Under the pieces are notes generated by a model. The model was given only the letters and a program-made list of their open reading frames with translations. It did no database searches and had not been told where the DNA came from. Of a stretch of DNA of 64,000 nucleotides, positions 34,875 to 44,097 are shown in pieces. The DNA lies in NCBI RefSeq assembly GCF_000313915.1, contig NZ_AMYT01000008.1, forward strand, positions 42,088-106,087, written 5' to 3'. This DNA comes from Catellicoccus marimammalium M35/04/3 (GTDB lineage Bacteria > Bacillota > Bacilli > Lactobacillales > Catellicoccaceae). How positions within the stretch are numbered: the stretch's first letter is position 1; each line of letters starts with the position of its first letter. The position numbers and the translations under genes are program-made.

Positions 34875-36752
34875 TTAATCAAAATCAACATATTTTGTAG
34901 GATCTTCATAGTCACCCCATAAACGATGACTTACACCAAAGTGTAAGTGAGGACCTGTTGAATTTCCAGTAGATCCACTTTTCGCAATCAATTGACCTGC
35001 TTTCACTTTATCTCCAACTTTAACTAATTGACGATTTAAGTGGAAGTAATTTGTGAAAAGACCATTTCCATGGTAAATAAAGATGTAGTTTCCGGCAGAT
35101 GGATGATATCCTTTTGCAAAGACTACTCCTTCTTTGGAAGCATAAACATTAGAGTTCATTGGTACTGCTAAGTCAATTCCTTCATGGTAATTTCCAGCTG
35201 CTGCGTTTGGTGCTGTACGATTACCAAATGGACTTGTTACTGTAAATGAACCTTTCTTCAATGGTAAGTTAAATTCACCTTTTTTCGCATCTTTATTATG
35301 ATCTTTGTCATTATCTTTGACATATTCATAAGTGACTTTTTGATTTACAACTAGTTTTTGTCCTGGATAAATTAAATTAATATCTTTAATTTCATCTTTA
35401 TTCCATTTTGCTAATTGTTTTGTTTTCACTTTATATTTTTTCGCTAATTTATTCGCTGTATCCCCTGCTTGTACTTTGTGATACACTTTTTTAATTTTCT
35501 TAATACGTTTTTTCTTCACTTCACCATCATCGTATTTTGTTAAGTCATACGCTTCAATGATTCCGTTTAATTTACGAGCATAGTTGCGGTCTGTAGCATA
35601 ACGTCCAGTTAAGAAACGTGTAGCATCACGATAGCTATCTGTGTTTGATTTATGTGCTCCTTTATAAAAATCAGTAGAAAGTAATTTTGCATAATCTTCT
35701 AAAGATTCTTTTGGAGATGGATAATCACGGAAAGCATCATTAATAGAATACATACCATTTGGTCCATCTTCTAAAGTAGCCATTACTACACTCTTACCTT
35801 TATAGCTTCCTTTAATACCAAAGAAGTTATAATAAGGACTACTTGATAATCCACTTGTACCAAAACCAGTTTCTAAACATGCTTGAGCGATCATTACAGA
35901 AGCATATAAATCGTTTTCTTCTGCAATTTCAGAAGCATATTCCGCAATGGCTTCAATAAATTCTTTCCCTGTCATATTCGCAGTGATTTTAATTGGAGAT
36001 TCATCCACGTCATCTCCTAAACCTAATGCTGCATCTAATTGACTAACGGCTAAAGATTGAGCTGCTTTATAAGTAGAATGATGTTCTTTTTTCGCTTTTA
36101 ATTGTGCTTGTTTTTTCTTTTCTGCTTTACGTTTTTCAGTTTCAGCTTTTTTACGTGCTTCTTCAGCGCATTTTTCTGCTTCGGCTTTTTTGCGAGCTTC
36201 TTCGGCACGTTTTTCTGCTTCAGCTTTCTTACGTGCTTCTTCAGCGCGTTTTTCCGCTTCGGCTTTTTTGCGAACTTCTTCTTCTTTACGTTTTTTCTCA
36301 GCTTCTTTTTTCTTACGCTCTTCTTCTTTGCGTTTTTGTTCTTCTTTTTTCTTATCGGCTTCTTCTTTCTTTTCAGCCTCTTCTTTTTTCTTTAATTCTT
36401 CTTTACGCTTTTCAGCTTCGGCTTTTTTACGTGCTTCTTCTTCTTTGCGTTTTTTCTCAGCTTCTTTTTTCTTACGTTCTTCTTCTTTACGTTTCTTTTC
36501 TGCTTCTTTTTTCTTGCGCTCTTCTTCTTTTTTCTTTTCAGCTTCCGCTTTTTTACGAACTTCCTCTTCTTTTTTCTGTTCTTCTTCTTTTTGTTTTTCT
36601 TCTTCTGTTTTCTTATCGTCTTTATTATCTTCTGTACTTGCTGTATCAACAATTGATGCCTTTGTTGCTTCTGCTGCTTGTACTAATTCAGGTAAAGTGG
36701 AACTAGATAATAAAGTAGCTAACGTTACCGTTGCTGTTAATTTCTTTTTCAT
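34875..36752 (-). CDS. Secreted two-headed peptidoglycan hydrolase: GH73 glucosaminidase, LysM, M23 endopeptidase
   Basis: 625 residues: signal peptide (1-26); a Lys/Glu/Ala/Arg-rich low-complexity coiled-coil stretch (about 45-215) built of degenerate EARKKAEAEKR-like units; a GH73 N-acetylglucosaminidase domain (about 250-395) with catalytic Glu in ACLETGFG (about 294); a LysM repeat (about 425-468); and an M23 domain (about 500-620) with the zinc ligands in HEGIDLA (about 524) and HLHF (about 604). It can therefore cut both glycan and peptide bonds during cell separation or wall turnover. Strong GGAGAGAGGGAG upstream of the ATG. The combination of both heads in one chain is less common than single-headed autolysins. 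Confidence 0.92.
   Translation of the reverse strand: MKKKLTATVTLATLLSSSTLPELVQAAEATKASIVDTASTEDNKDDKKTEEEKQKEEEQKKEEEVRKKAEAEKKKEEERKKKEAEKKRKEEERKKKEAEKKRKEEEARKKAEAEKRKEELKKKEEAEKKEEADKKKEEQKRKEEERKKKEAEKKRKEEEVRKKAEAEKRAEEARKKAEAEKRAEEARKKAEAEKCAEEARKKAETEKRKAEKKKQAQLKAKKEHHSTYKAAQSLAVSQLDAALGLGDDVDESPIKITANMTGKEFIEAIAEYASEIAEENDLYASVMIAQACLETGFGTSGLSSSPYYNFFGIKGSYKGKSVVMATLEDGPNGMYSINDAFRDYPSPKESLEDYAKLLSTDFYKGAHKSNTDSYRDATRFLTGRYATDRNYARKLNGIIEAYDLTKYDDGEVKKKRIKKIKKVYHKVQAGDTANKLAKKYKVKTKQLAKWNKDEIKDINLIYPGQKLVVNQKVTYEYVKDNDKDHNKDAKKGEFNLPLKKGSFTVTSPFGNRTAPNAAAGNYHEGIDLAVPMNSNVYASKEGVVFAKGYHPSAGNYIFIYHGNGLFTNYFHLNRQLVKVGDKVKAGQLIAKSGSTGNSTGPHLHFGVSHRLWGDYEDPTKYVDFD
36100..36620 (-). repeat. 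Degenerate coding repeat, Lys/Glu-rich coiled coil
   Basis: Tandem, imperfect units of about 11 codons encode alternating KKAEAEKR and KKEEERKK segments of the hydrolase. The repeats are at protein level with drifting DNA sequence, and create long spurious open frames on the opposite strand. Probably a rigid helical spacer lifting the catalytic domains from the membrane or wall. Confidence 0.75.
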
Positions 36753-36939
36753 AAAACTCCCTCTCTCCTTTTACTTCCTCTACTATTATATACAAAATTT
36801 TTCCCTATTGGGTAATAAACCCCTTATTTTCTAGAATAATTTTTGAACAATGTTATAGTCTTATTCTATCATGAAATCCATATAAAAAAATTTCAATTAT
36901 ATTAAAACTTGTGAAATTTTTGAACATCTTTCTCTACAC

Positions 36940-36968
36940 AAAAAAAGAATGGTGAAACTCACCATTCT
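36940..36968 (-). terminator. Terminator of rodA
   Basis: AGAATGGTGA (36946-36955), AAC, TCACCATTCT (36959-36968); the last base pairs overlap the stop codon region. The gap 36753-36939 is AT-rich and holds the hydrolase promoter, not resolved. Confidence 0.7.
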
Positions 36969-38163
36969 ATGAACGAATTCCACGTTCTAAACGGTTAGAT
37001 TGTTTTTGGAAGGTCATCGACATCATCAGACCAATCCCAATCATATTACTAATAATGGCTGATCCCCCTTGACTAATAAATGGTAAAGGAATCCCTGTTA
37101 ATGGTAAAAGGCCAATATTAGAACCAATATTTTCAAAGACGTGGAATAGTAACATCATAATAATCCCTGTCGCAATATAAGCATAAAATGGATTTTTGGT
37201 TTCAAAACAAATAGAAATCATACGATAAATTAAAATAAAGTACATTAAAATTACGATGAATCCACCAACAAATCCAAAGTTTTCTGCAATTACTGTAAAG
37301 ATCATATCTGATTCACGTACAGGTACGTATACTTGTGTATGGTTAAATCCTTTCCCAAAAAAGCCACCGGTTCCTACAGCAAGTAATCCTTGCGCTTGTT
37401 GGTAAGTACTATTAGAAGCATCATTAAACGGATGTAACCATGCATCTACACGTCGAAATTGATAATCTTTAAATCCGATGTGTTTTAAAATATTACGACC
37501 AGATTCTGTAGTTACTAAGTAAATCCCGAGTGCCGCAACAATTACAAAGAATAAAATAATCGGTAGTTCTATCTTCCATTCAATTCCTGATAACAAGAAA
37601 CAACCACCTAAAATGGCTACGAATACTAACATCGTACCAAAGTCTTGTTGGAATTTTAATAAAATCGCTACTGGTAAAAAGACAAGAATCATTTTACCAA
37701 TTAAAAGAAAATCTGAAGATACCGTTCTTTGTGTATAAGATTCATTATGTTTCGTAATAATATACGCCAACATCAAAATAAAAGCGATTTTCATAATTTC
37801 TGATGGCTGAAAAGTAAATCCACCAAAACTAAACCAATTTCGCGATCCTGTTTTTGCCGCTAATTGCCGGTCATAAAATTTAACAAGCAATAGCATAATG
37901 AATAAGCCAATTCCATAAAGATAAGGGGTAATTTTCCATAATGCTTTTGAATTAAATTGAACAATAATAACAATGGCAACAATCCCTAAAACATACCATA
38001 ATCCTTGGAATAGCATTGGACGTAAGACACTTGTTGTTTGCTGGTCATGAGAAAGTGCAACATAAAGTGACAACATCCCAATAATCATCAAGACAAATAC
38101 AGGTAAAATCAAACTATAGTCAATTCGACTATCTAAACTTAGTTGTCTTCTTCTTTTTTCCAT
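36967..38163 (-). CDS. rodA: Peptidoglycan glycosyltransferase RodA (SEDS family)
   Basis: 398 residues with ten hydrophobic helices. SEDS landmarks include FQPSEIMKIAFIL (about 118-130), the large extracellular loop containing DAWLHPFNDASNSTYQQAQGLLAVGTGG (core residues here around 239-262), FTVIAENFGFVGG with the catalytic Asp earlier in the loop, and the terminal LPLTGIPLPFISQGGSA. RodA rather than FtsW is inferred from length, the short N-terminus and the lack of neighbouring division genes. AAGGATT precedes the ATG. Confidence 0.9.
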   Translation of the reverse strand: MEKRRRQLSLDSRIDYSLILPVFVLMIIGMLSLYVALSHDQQTTSVLRPMLFQGLWYVLGIVAIVIIVQFNSKALWKITPYLYGIGLFIMLLLVKFYDRQLAAKTGSRNWFSFGGFTFQPSEIMKIAFILMLAYIITKHNESYTQRTVSSDFLLIGKMILVFLPVAILLKFQQDFGTMLVFVAILGGCFLLSGIEWKIELPIILFFVIVAALGIYLVTTESGRNILKHIGFKDYQFRRVDAWLHPFNDASNSTYQQAQGLLAVGTGGFFGKGFNHTQVYVPVRESDMIFTVIAENFGFVGGFIVILMYFILIYRMISICFETKNPFYAYIATGIIMMLLFHVFENIGSNIGLLPLTGIPLPFISQGGSAIISNMIGIGLMMSMTFQKQSNRLERGIRS

Positions 38164-38254
38164 GTATTTAATCCTTATCTATTTTTTTCTCTTCTTATTA
38201 TAGTTGATTTTTGTGAAAGATGTGAAATTCTTTATAAATTCGTTAACATTTTTT

Positions 38255-39589
38255 CTAAGTCAAATCATAAAAAGGATATACAATTCGTCCCATTGCTTCC
38301 ATCACTTTTTGTTTCCACTGTACATTTTTAGCTGGTAAATCCTCGGCTTGATACGCTAAAATTTGAGCTTGCAATTGATCATGAAGCTCTTTACTTTGTA
38401 ATAACACTAAATTTTCTGTATCTAAAAAAGTACTACGACAATCTAGATTATAAGAACCAATACCGACTCCTTTTTCGCCATATAAAAATCCTTTATGATG
38501 CAAAGAACCTTGTCCATGGTATTCCACCATTTCTCCATATTGTTCATCCCACGTTTTTTGACGTAGGTAACAACTATAAGCAAAGAAATTTGGACTAGTT
38601 GCTACAGAATTTGTCATTACTTTCGTTGGATATCGACGTAGATTTTCTAATCCCTTACGCATTGTCTTATGCCAAACAAAATATGGAGTTTGAATCCAAG
38701 TCACTTTTCCTGTAGCTAATAGAGATAAAAATTGTTGAGCAATCCAAGGAGATTTAATGTTTTCATGTGCTGGATTATGCCAAAACCCTACTCCTTCAAC
38801 AGGATAAAAAGACAAAGCCAAAGATTGTCCTTGAATTTGGTTCGCATATTCTTTCGTTGCCTGTTTTGCTTTTGGTAAAAAGCGTTCTTGCGCTTGAGTA
38901 CCTTTTTTCTTAGAATGTAATTTTTTTCGGGTCACAAAAGGAGCATTCCATAGCTGATTGAAATATTCTTCCATCTTTTGAATCAATGGTGCATCGATAT
39001 CATCTGTATAGATAATAACATCCATATCTTTTGTTTTACCTTCTATATTTGGCCACAAAAAACGATTTCCAACATTTCTCCCTGAAGAAATGGCTAATCG
39101 ATGATCTACTAATAACAATTTGTCATGTAAAACATTATTTATTTCCCATGGACGAAGACGACGCAACCCTCCATAAACCGAAATTTGAAAATTAGGTTCG
39201 TTTAATAAAGCACTCTCTTTATATTTTTGCGAATGTTTCCAATTATATGTCAAACCATTACATAGTAATTTCACTTGAACGCCTCGTTGAGCTGCTTCTA
39301 ATAATGCTTGAGCAAAAACATCTCCACTTTCATCACTCTCAATCGCATATTGAGTTACTTTAATCTCTTCTTTAGCCATACGAATCGCTTCTAGACGTAA
39401 TTGTAACGCTTGATCCCGTTCGGTATAAATCGCCACTTTTTCTTTACTTTTTTCTAATTCTGGCTCTTTGGGTTTAATTTCTTGTAAAACTTGCCCTTTT
39501 TGTTTCATTTTTTGTTTTGGGTATAAAAAGGTACTACTTGCTAGTAAAGCAGCTCCAATTCCGACCAACCACTTCGTCTCTTTTTTCAT
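38255..39589 (-). CDS. Phospholipase D-like (cardiolipin synthase-related) membrane-anchored protein
   Basis: 444 residues: one N-terminal membrane helix (about 6-24), then two PLD half domains. The first HKD motif is intact (HDKLLLVDHRLAISSGRN, about 160). In the second (HHKGFLYGEKGVGIGS, about 375) the expected Asp at position 8 is Gly. Architecture resembles cardiolipin synthases without the double N-terminal helix and secreted PLD-family proteins. It might synthesise cardiolipin or act on an envelope phosphodiester; loss of the Asp in one motif does not necessarily abolish activity. RBS GGAGGAACAAAA is good; DUF441 gene lies 12 bases upstream. Confidence 0.8.
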   Translation of the reverse strand: MKKETKWLVGIGAALLASSTFLYPKQKMKQKGQVLQEIKPKEPELEKSKEKVAIYTERDQALQLRLEAIRMAKEEIKVTQYAIESDESGDVFAQALLEAAQRGVQVKLLCNGLTYNWKHSQKYKESALLNEPNFQISVYGGLRRLRPWEINNVLHDKLLLVDHRLAISSGRNVGNRFLWPNIEGKTKDMDVIIYTDDIDAPLIQKMEEYFNQLWNAPFVTRKKLHSKKKGTQAQERFLPKAKQATKEYANQIQGQSLALSFYPVEGVGFWHNPAHENIKSPWIAQQFLSLLATGKVTWIQTPYFVWHKTMRKGLENLRRYPTKVMTNSVATSPNFFAYSCYLRQKTWDEQYGEMVEYHGQGSLHHKGFLYGEKGVGIGSYNLDCRSTFLDTENLVLLQSKELHDQLQAQILAYQAEDLPAKNVQWKQKVMEAMGRIVYPFYDLT

Positions 39590-39601
39590 TTTTGTTCCTC
39601 C

Positions 39602-40063
39602 TTAATGCACAATGGTCTGCCATAATTGAAATAAAAAGTAAGTCATTCCTGCAGCAATTACCGGGCCTGCAGCTACTCCTTTGAATAAAACAACTCCTAG
39701 AATAGTCCCAATTACTAAGGCAACCGTGACTTCTGGTTGTTGACCAATTAAATTCACTCCTCGAGCGGAGAAAATCGCTACTAACGCACCACAAATCATG
39801 GCGATCCAACCTAAAGGTGAACGAATTGCATGCCATAAATCTGCAAAACCAATTTCACCAGTGGCAATGGGGATTAAAATAGAAATGGAAATTAAAGTAA
39901 TTCCCCAATGGATTCCTTTACCATGAATCAATTGCATGAGCGAACCAGTAAAAGGACTAAATAATTTCAATACTAAAACGACAACAGTCGCAATTAATAA
40001 ACTTTGGTTATGCGCTACTAAGGCAATTAAAGCAATTAAAATTAAAAATAACCAACTTCCCAT
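39602..40063 (-). CDS. DUF441 family membrane protein
   Basis: 153 residues, four to five hydrophobic helices, with [39 protein letters not shown] and the conserved RSPLGWIA and PVIAAGMTY blocks of the DUF441 (YeaL/YtwI) family. Function unknown. Co-transcribed with the PLD-like gene. GAAAGGAG lies upstream of the ATG. Confidence 0.85.
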   Translation of the reverse strand: MGSWLFLILIALIALVAHNQSLLIATVVVLVLKLFSPFTGSLMQLIHGKGIHWGITLISISILIPIATGEIGFADLWHAIRSPLGWIAMICGALVAIFSARGVNLIGQQPEVTVALVIGTILGVVLFKGVAAGPVIAAGMTYFLFQLWQTIVH

Positions 40064-40132
40064 GGTTTTCTCCTTTCTTTTCTTGTTCTCTTCTAATATA
40101 ACATATCCCTTTCTAAATCTCTTTTCTCACAC

Positions 40133-40166
40133 AAAAAAAAGTTCCAAGGAAAACTCCTTGGAACTT
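40133..40166 (-). terminator. Terminator of the YfcC transporter gene
   Basis: AAGTTCCAAGGA (40139-40150), loop AAAC, TCCTTGGAACTT (40155-40166), followed on the minus strand by TTTTTTTT. Confidence 0.85.
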
Positions 40167-40177
40167 GAATCTTTCAT

Positions 40178-41728
40178 CTAAACGAAGACACTTACACCTA
40201 ATAGAATCAAGGCAAGTACTCCGATAATACCTACGAGTGGCATAACAAACTTAATCCACTTGTTGAATCCAACGTTAACCATTGATAGAGAAGCAATGAT
40301 TAAACCAGTTGGTGCGAAGAAGGCCATTAAACCTTGACCCCAGTTATAAGCATCGATAATTGTAGTTCTTGGAACTCCTACTACATCAGCTAATGGTGCC
40401 ATAATTGGCATTGCTAATACAGCTAAACCTGATGAAGATGGAATGAAGAATCCTAATAACATGAAGACAAATAGCATTACAATTGCGAATACTACTCCGC
40501 CCATGTGAGATACGGCATTACTTAACCAGTATAATAATGTATCACTGATTTGTGCGTTATCCATGATGATTGTAACCCCACGAGCTAAACCAATAGTTAA
40601 CGCAGTACCAAGTAAATCTCCAGCCCCAGCGATAAATTCTGAAGTGTAATCTTTTTCACTCATACCACTGATGAAGGCTAAGAATAAACCGAATCCTAAG
40701 AATAACATAGACATTTCACTGAAGTACCAACCTAATTCTTTTACTCCGTAGATCATAACAACGAACATTGCAGCAAATAGAATTAAAGTGATTTTCTTAT
40801 GTAAATCAAATTTAGGTGCTTCAGCATCTAATTGATCGTTTAAGAAGTTTTCTTCTAATTCTTCTTTTTGATCATATACTAATGATTTTGTTTCATCTTT
40901 TTTCACTTTGTTACTGTAGCGGATGATGTACCAAATACAGATAGCCACACCGACTACTAATAATACTAAACGTAAGCCAACGCCGTCCATAAAGTTGATA
41001 CCTGCTGCGTTTGACGCAATTACAGTTGAGAACGGGTTAACAGTAGAGGCCATAGATCCCATTGAAGATCCCAGGTATATCGAGGCGATCGCGACCATCG
41101 CATCATATCCAGCAGCCATGAATACAGGGACTAAAATTGGATAGAAGGCAATCGTTTCTTCGGCCATCCCGAAGGTTGTTCCTCCGATAGAGATTAAAGC
41201 AGTGATGATAACAATCAACCATGCTTCTCTTCCTTTTAACTTCTTGGTCAGTGTATTCATCCCTGCAGAGAAGACGCCCATTGTATTGATAACTCGAACA
41301 ATACCACCAATAATTAATACGAAGATAATAATATCAACCGAATCTTTAAATCCATCAATTGGTGCGCCTAAGAAACTCTTTACAAAACCAACAACTCCAC
41401 CGTGCTCCTTATCTAGTTTTTCATAACTTCCAGGAATTGCAACGGGTTTAGAAATAGAACCATCTTTAAATTTATCGACAGCGATGTTAACATCATATTT
41501 CTTTAATGTTGCTTCTGTTGCAGGTGCCTTACTTGTTTCTCCAGTTGGGGAAGTAATTGTAAATTGGTTTCCTCCCTCATAGGAAATCGTTGAATATTTC
41601 CCTGATGGAATAAAATAAGTAAGTGCTAAAACAATCAGCATGACAATGAATAAAATTGTGTACGCTGAAGGGAAACTAAATTTTTTCTTTTTCTTTTTCG
41701 GCGGTTCTGCCACTGCTGTGCTTCCCAT
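40178..41728 (-). CDS. YfcC family (C4-dicarboxylate anaerobic carrier-like) membrane transporter
   Basis: 516 residues from the ATG at 41726-41728, which has AAGGAGG upstream; an in-frame start 21 bases earlier lacks it. About 12 membrane helices; cytoplasmic KKKKKKF near the N-terminus, then SAYTILFIVMLIVLALTYFIPSGKY, an extracellular insertion of about 70 residues, and the signature blocks GGTTFGMAEETIAFYPILVPV and GFFIPSSSGLAVLAMPIMAPLAD. Family members transport C4-dicarboxylates or basic amino acids; substrate here is undetermined. Confidence 0.85.
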   Translation of the reverse strand: MGSTAVAEPPKKKKKKFSFPSAYTILFIVMLIVLALTYFIPSGKYSTISYEGGNQFTITSPTGETSKAPATEATLKKYDVNIAVDKFKDGSISKPVAIPGSYEKLDKEHGGVVGFVKSFLGAPIDGFKDSVDIIIFVLIIGGIVRVINTMGVFSAGMNTLTKKLKGREAWLIVIITALISIGGTTFGMAEETIAFYPILVPVFMAAGYDAMVAIASIYLGSSMGSMASTVNPFSTVIASNAAGINFMDGVGLRLVLLVVGVAICIWYIIRYSNKVKKDETKSLVYDQKEELEENFLNDQLDAEAPKFDLHKKITLILFAAMFVVMIYGVKELGWYFSEMSMLFLGFGLFLAFISGMSEKDYTSEFIAGAGDLLGTALTIGLARGVTIIMDNAQISDTLLYWLSNAVSHMGGVVFAIVMLFVFMLLGFFIPSSSGLAVLAMPIMAPLADVVGVPRTTIIDAYNWGQGLMAFFAPTGLIIASLSMVNVGFNKWIKFVMPLVGIIGVLALILLGVSVFV

Positions 41729-42025
41729 AATAATTCCTCCTTTTGTCATTTCGTTGACACTTTTATGATAGCATATTACATATTAATAAGAAAGCGTTTT
41801 ACTAAATACAGACTTGCATTTTTGAAAGTTTTATCGATATTTTGTTATTTAATTATTACAAACAAATGAACGATTTTTTATTTATTTTTAATGTTTATCA
41901 TCATTGTGAATTATTATTTTTTTTATTTTGTGTTATTATAATTTTTTCTCGAAAACTTAATCTAAAATTGATTTTTAACTATTTAATCCATAAAATAGAA
42001 ATAGAATAAAAAGAAAGAAGATGAA
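41729..42025. other. AT-rich divergent intergenic region
   Basis: Very AT-rich stretch carrying the promoters of the YfcC gene (minus) and the nitroreductase gene (plus). Several TATAAT-like hexamers but no convincing pair with -35; no hairpin or coding frame of note. Confidence 0.5.
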
Positions 42026-42691
42026 ATGATGTCAAATCTCCAACAACAAAAAGAAATTATTGATGTATTTCAACGTCGTTATGCAACAAAGAAATTCAAT
42101 CCAGAAAGGAAAATCTCTGAAAAAGATTGGGAGACAATTATGGAATCAGCTCGCCTTGCTCCAAGTTCTTTTGGTTTTGAACCTTGGAAATTTCTTTTAA
42201 TTGAAAATCCAGAAGTACGACAAGAGATAAAAGAAATGGCTTGGGGTGCGAAAAAAACGATAGACGATGCGAGTCATTTTATCGTTATTTTGGCGCGTAA
42301 AAATATGACTCTTGAAAATCCACATATTCAACATATGATTGAGGACGTCAACGGTCGTACATTTGATCCAGAATCTCGTTTTTGTCAATTATTTGATGAT
42401 TTTCAACGCAATGATTTGCAGCTTACTACCGAGCGTGCTTTATTTGATTGGGCAAGTAAACAAACTTATATTGCCGCAAGCCAAATGATGACCGCAGCTG
42501 CTTTTCTTGATATTGATAGTTGTCCTATTGAAGGCTTCAACCAAGAAAAAGTAGACGCCTATTTGGCACAAAACGGTTGGATGGATCCTAAAGAATTTGG
42601 CGTGTCTCTGATGATTAGCTTTGGTTATCGAGATGAAGATATTAAACCAAAAACTCGTCAATCGTTAGAAGAAATCTATGAAGTGATTTAA
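42026..42691 (+). CDS. Nitroreductase family FMN-dependent NAD(P)H oxidoreductase
   Basis: 221 residues with the family start FQRRYATKKFNPERKIS, RLAPSSFGFEPWKFLLIE, a Cys-containing central block (FLDIDSCPIEGFNQEKVD) and FGVSLMISFGYRD near the end. Members reduce nitro compounds, flavins or quinones. Two adjacent ATGs are possible starts (42026 and 42029); AAGAAG lies upstream of both. Single gene with its own terminator. Confidence 0.9.
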   Translation: MMSNLQQQKEIIDVFQRRYATKKFNPERKISEKDWETIMESARLAPSSFGFEPWKFLLIENPEVRQEIKEMAWGAKKTIDDASHFIVILARKNMTLENPHIQHMIEDVNGRTFDPESRFCQLFDDFQRNDLQLTTERALFDWASKQTYIAASQMMTAAAFLDIDSCPIEGFNQEKVDAYLAQNGWMDPKEFGVSLMISFGYRDEDIKPKTRQSLEEIYEVI

Positions 42692-42722
42692 AAAGGGTGT
42701 GCATGGCACACCCTCCTTTTTT
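42690..42722. terminator. Bidirectional terminator
   Basis: GGGTGTGC (42695-42702), ATG, GCACACCC (42706-42713), A-run before and T-run after; between the nitroreductase and the convergent exopolymer operon. Confidence 0.85.
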
Positions 42723-44097
42723 ATTCTCGTTCAATTTCTCCCCATTCTTTTTCTTCTTTTTTTCGGAAAGAAAAAAGAGCGATAAATTTACAATACAAGT
42801 TCCATTGACGGTAACCAAAATTCTCTAAAATACAATAAATAATTAAACGAAATTGGTCCCATTTTGAAATTTTATCATTATAGAAATAGCGTTCTAGGTA
42901 TAATGAAGACCAAGCATTGATAACCGTATAGGTTAAATATAAGAGAATAAACGCAATGACAAATTTAAAGTACACCATCTTTCGGAAGAGCAAATAGGTA
43001 CTAAAAACTAAAGCTAATACAATTACGATAGGATTAATTAATTCATACATAAAAAAGTACATGAAAGAAAATAGACTGACCCATCCATAATGTGTATTAA
43101 AAAAGATATAGCGATGAGAAAAAAGACTTTGCATCAAACCAATATGCCAACGAATTCGTTGTCCTTTTAAATCTCGCCACTTCTTTGGTCCTTGTGTCCA
43201 ACAAATCGCTTCAATACTGTATTCAATTCGATAAGGTAAACGATTTTTCTTATGATAAGAATGAAGTTTAACAACAAGGTCCATATCTTCACCAATGGTA
43301 TTCGTTGAATAACCATTAACCGCTAAAGCTGCATTTTTATCAAATAGTCCAAACGCCCCAGAAATAATTAAATTCCCATTGAAACGATTAAACCAAACTC
43401 GAGTCGTTAAAAACGCACGGAAGTATTCTAAAATTTGAAAGACAAGAATCGGAGAATGAGGAATGTTCATTTTTGTAACTTCCCCCTTTTCTAATGTTAC
43501 GCCATTAGAAATCTTCACATCTCCTCCTACAGCTACAACATGGTCATACTGTAAATAAGGCATGACAATTTTTTGCAAAGAATCTTTCTGTAGCATCGAA
43601 TCTGCATCAACAGTTACAAATAATGGATATTTGGAAACATTAATCCCCACATTTAGGGCATCTGATTTCCCTCCATTTTCTTTATCAATCACAATTAAAG
43701 GTAAGTCATCTCCTTGATACTCATAGACATGGCGAATCTTTTTTGTTTTTAGTCGCTGTTTAATGAAAGGATCTCTTTCCTTTAAAGCAAAATTTTCTTT
43801 TAATACTTCTAGTGTTTGGTCTGTAGAACCATCATTAATCACAATAATTTCAAATTCAGGATAGTCAACATAACGCAAAGATTCCAACGTTTTTAAAATC
43901 GTTTTTTCTTCATTATAAGCAGGGATAAATATAGAAATCGGTGGCAAGGGCACCTGATAATCAATATGTTGTACTAACTGACGAAATAACTTTCTTTGAT
44001 TCAATTCTCGCAACGCATAAGTAGAAGAAACAATCGTAATCAACGTATAAATTGCCATATATAAGAAAAAGATAAATAGAATAATATCTACGACCAT
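42721..44097 (-). CDS. Processive family 2 glycosyltransferase (BcsA/PgaC-like membrane polysaccharide synthase)
   Basis: 458 residues from the ATG at 44095-44097, with GAGG eight bases upstream (an earlier GTG at 44106 is less likely). One N-terminal helix (about 5-27), a GT-A domain with FIPAYNEEKTI, INDGSTDQ, ENGGKSDALN, DADSM, GEDMDL and GQRIRWHIG (the QxxRW motif of processive synthases), then about four C-terminal helices. This pattern is that of cellulose, hyaluronan or poly-N-acetylglucosamine synthases that couple synthesis to export. No PilZ domain. Last gene of the six-gene operon; overlaps the HEAT-like gene by 10 bases. Confidence 0.88.
   Translation of the reverse strand: MVVDIILFIFFLYMAIYTLITIVSSTYALRELNQRKLFRQLVQHIDYQVPLPPISIFIPAYNEEKTILKTLESLRYVDYPEFEIIVINDGSTDQTLEVLKENFALKERDPFIKQRLKTKKIRHVYEYQGDDLPLIVIDKENGGKSDALNVGINVSKYPLFVTVDADSMLQKDSLQKIVMPYLQYDHVVAVGGDVKISNGVTLEKGEVTKMNIPHSPILVFQILEYFRAFLTTRVWFNRFNGNLIISGAFGLFDKNAALAVNGYSTNTIGEDMDLVVKLHSYHKKNRLPYRIEYSIEAICWTQGPKKWRDLKGQRIRWHIGLMQSLFSHRYIFFNTHYGWVSLFSFMYFFMYELINPIVIVLALVFSTYLLFRKMVYFKFVIAFILLYLTYTVINAWSSLYLERYFYNDKISKWDQFRLIIYCILENFGYRQWNLYCKFIALFSFRKKEEKEWGEIERE

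Noticed and set aside
36100..36620. CRISPR-like direct repeats
   Set aside because: Units are coding, contiguous and degenerate, with no unique spacers of constant length; they fall in frame within the hydrolase gene.
36100..36840. Long leucine/phenylalanine-rich and serine-rich open frames on the plus strand
   Set aside because: They are antisense shadows of the Lys/Glu-rich repeat of the peptidoglycan hydrolase; the low-complexity codons avoid stops on the other strand. No RBS.
41788..41803. Possible catabolite-repression (cre) site upstream of the YfcC gene
   Set aside because: AAGAAAGCGTTTTACT differs from the consensus at about three defined positions on either strand, too weak to report in an AT-rich region.
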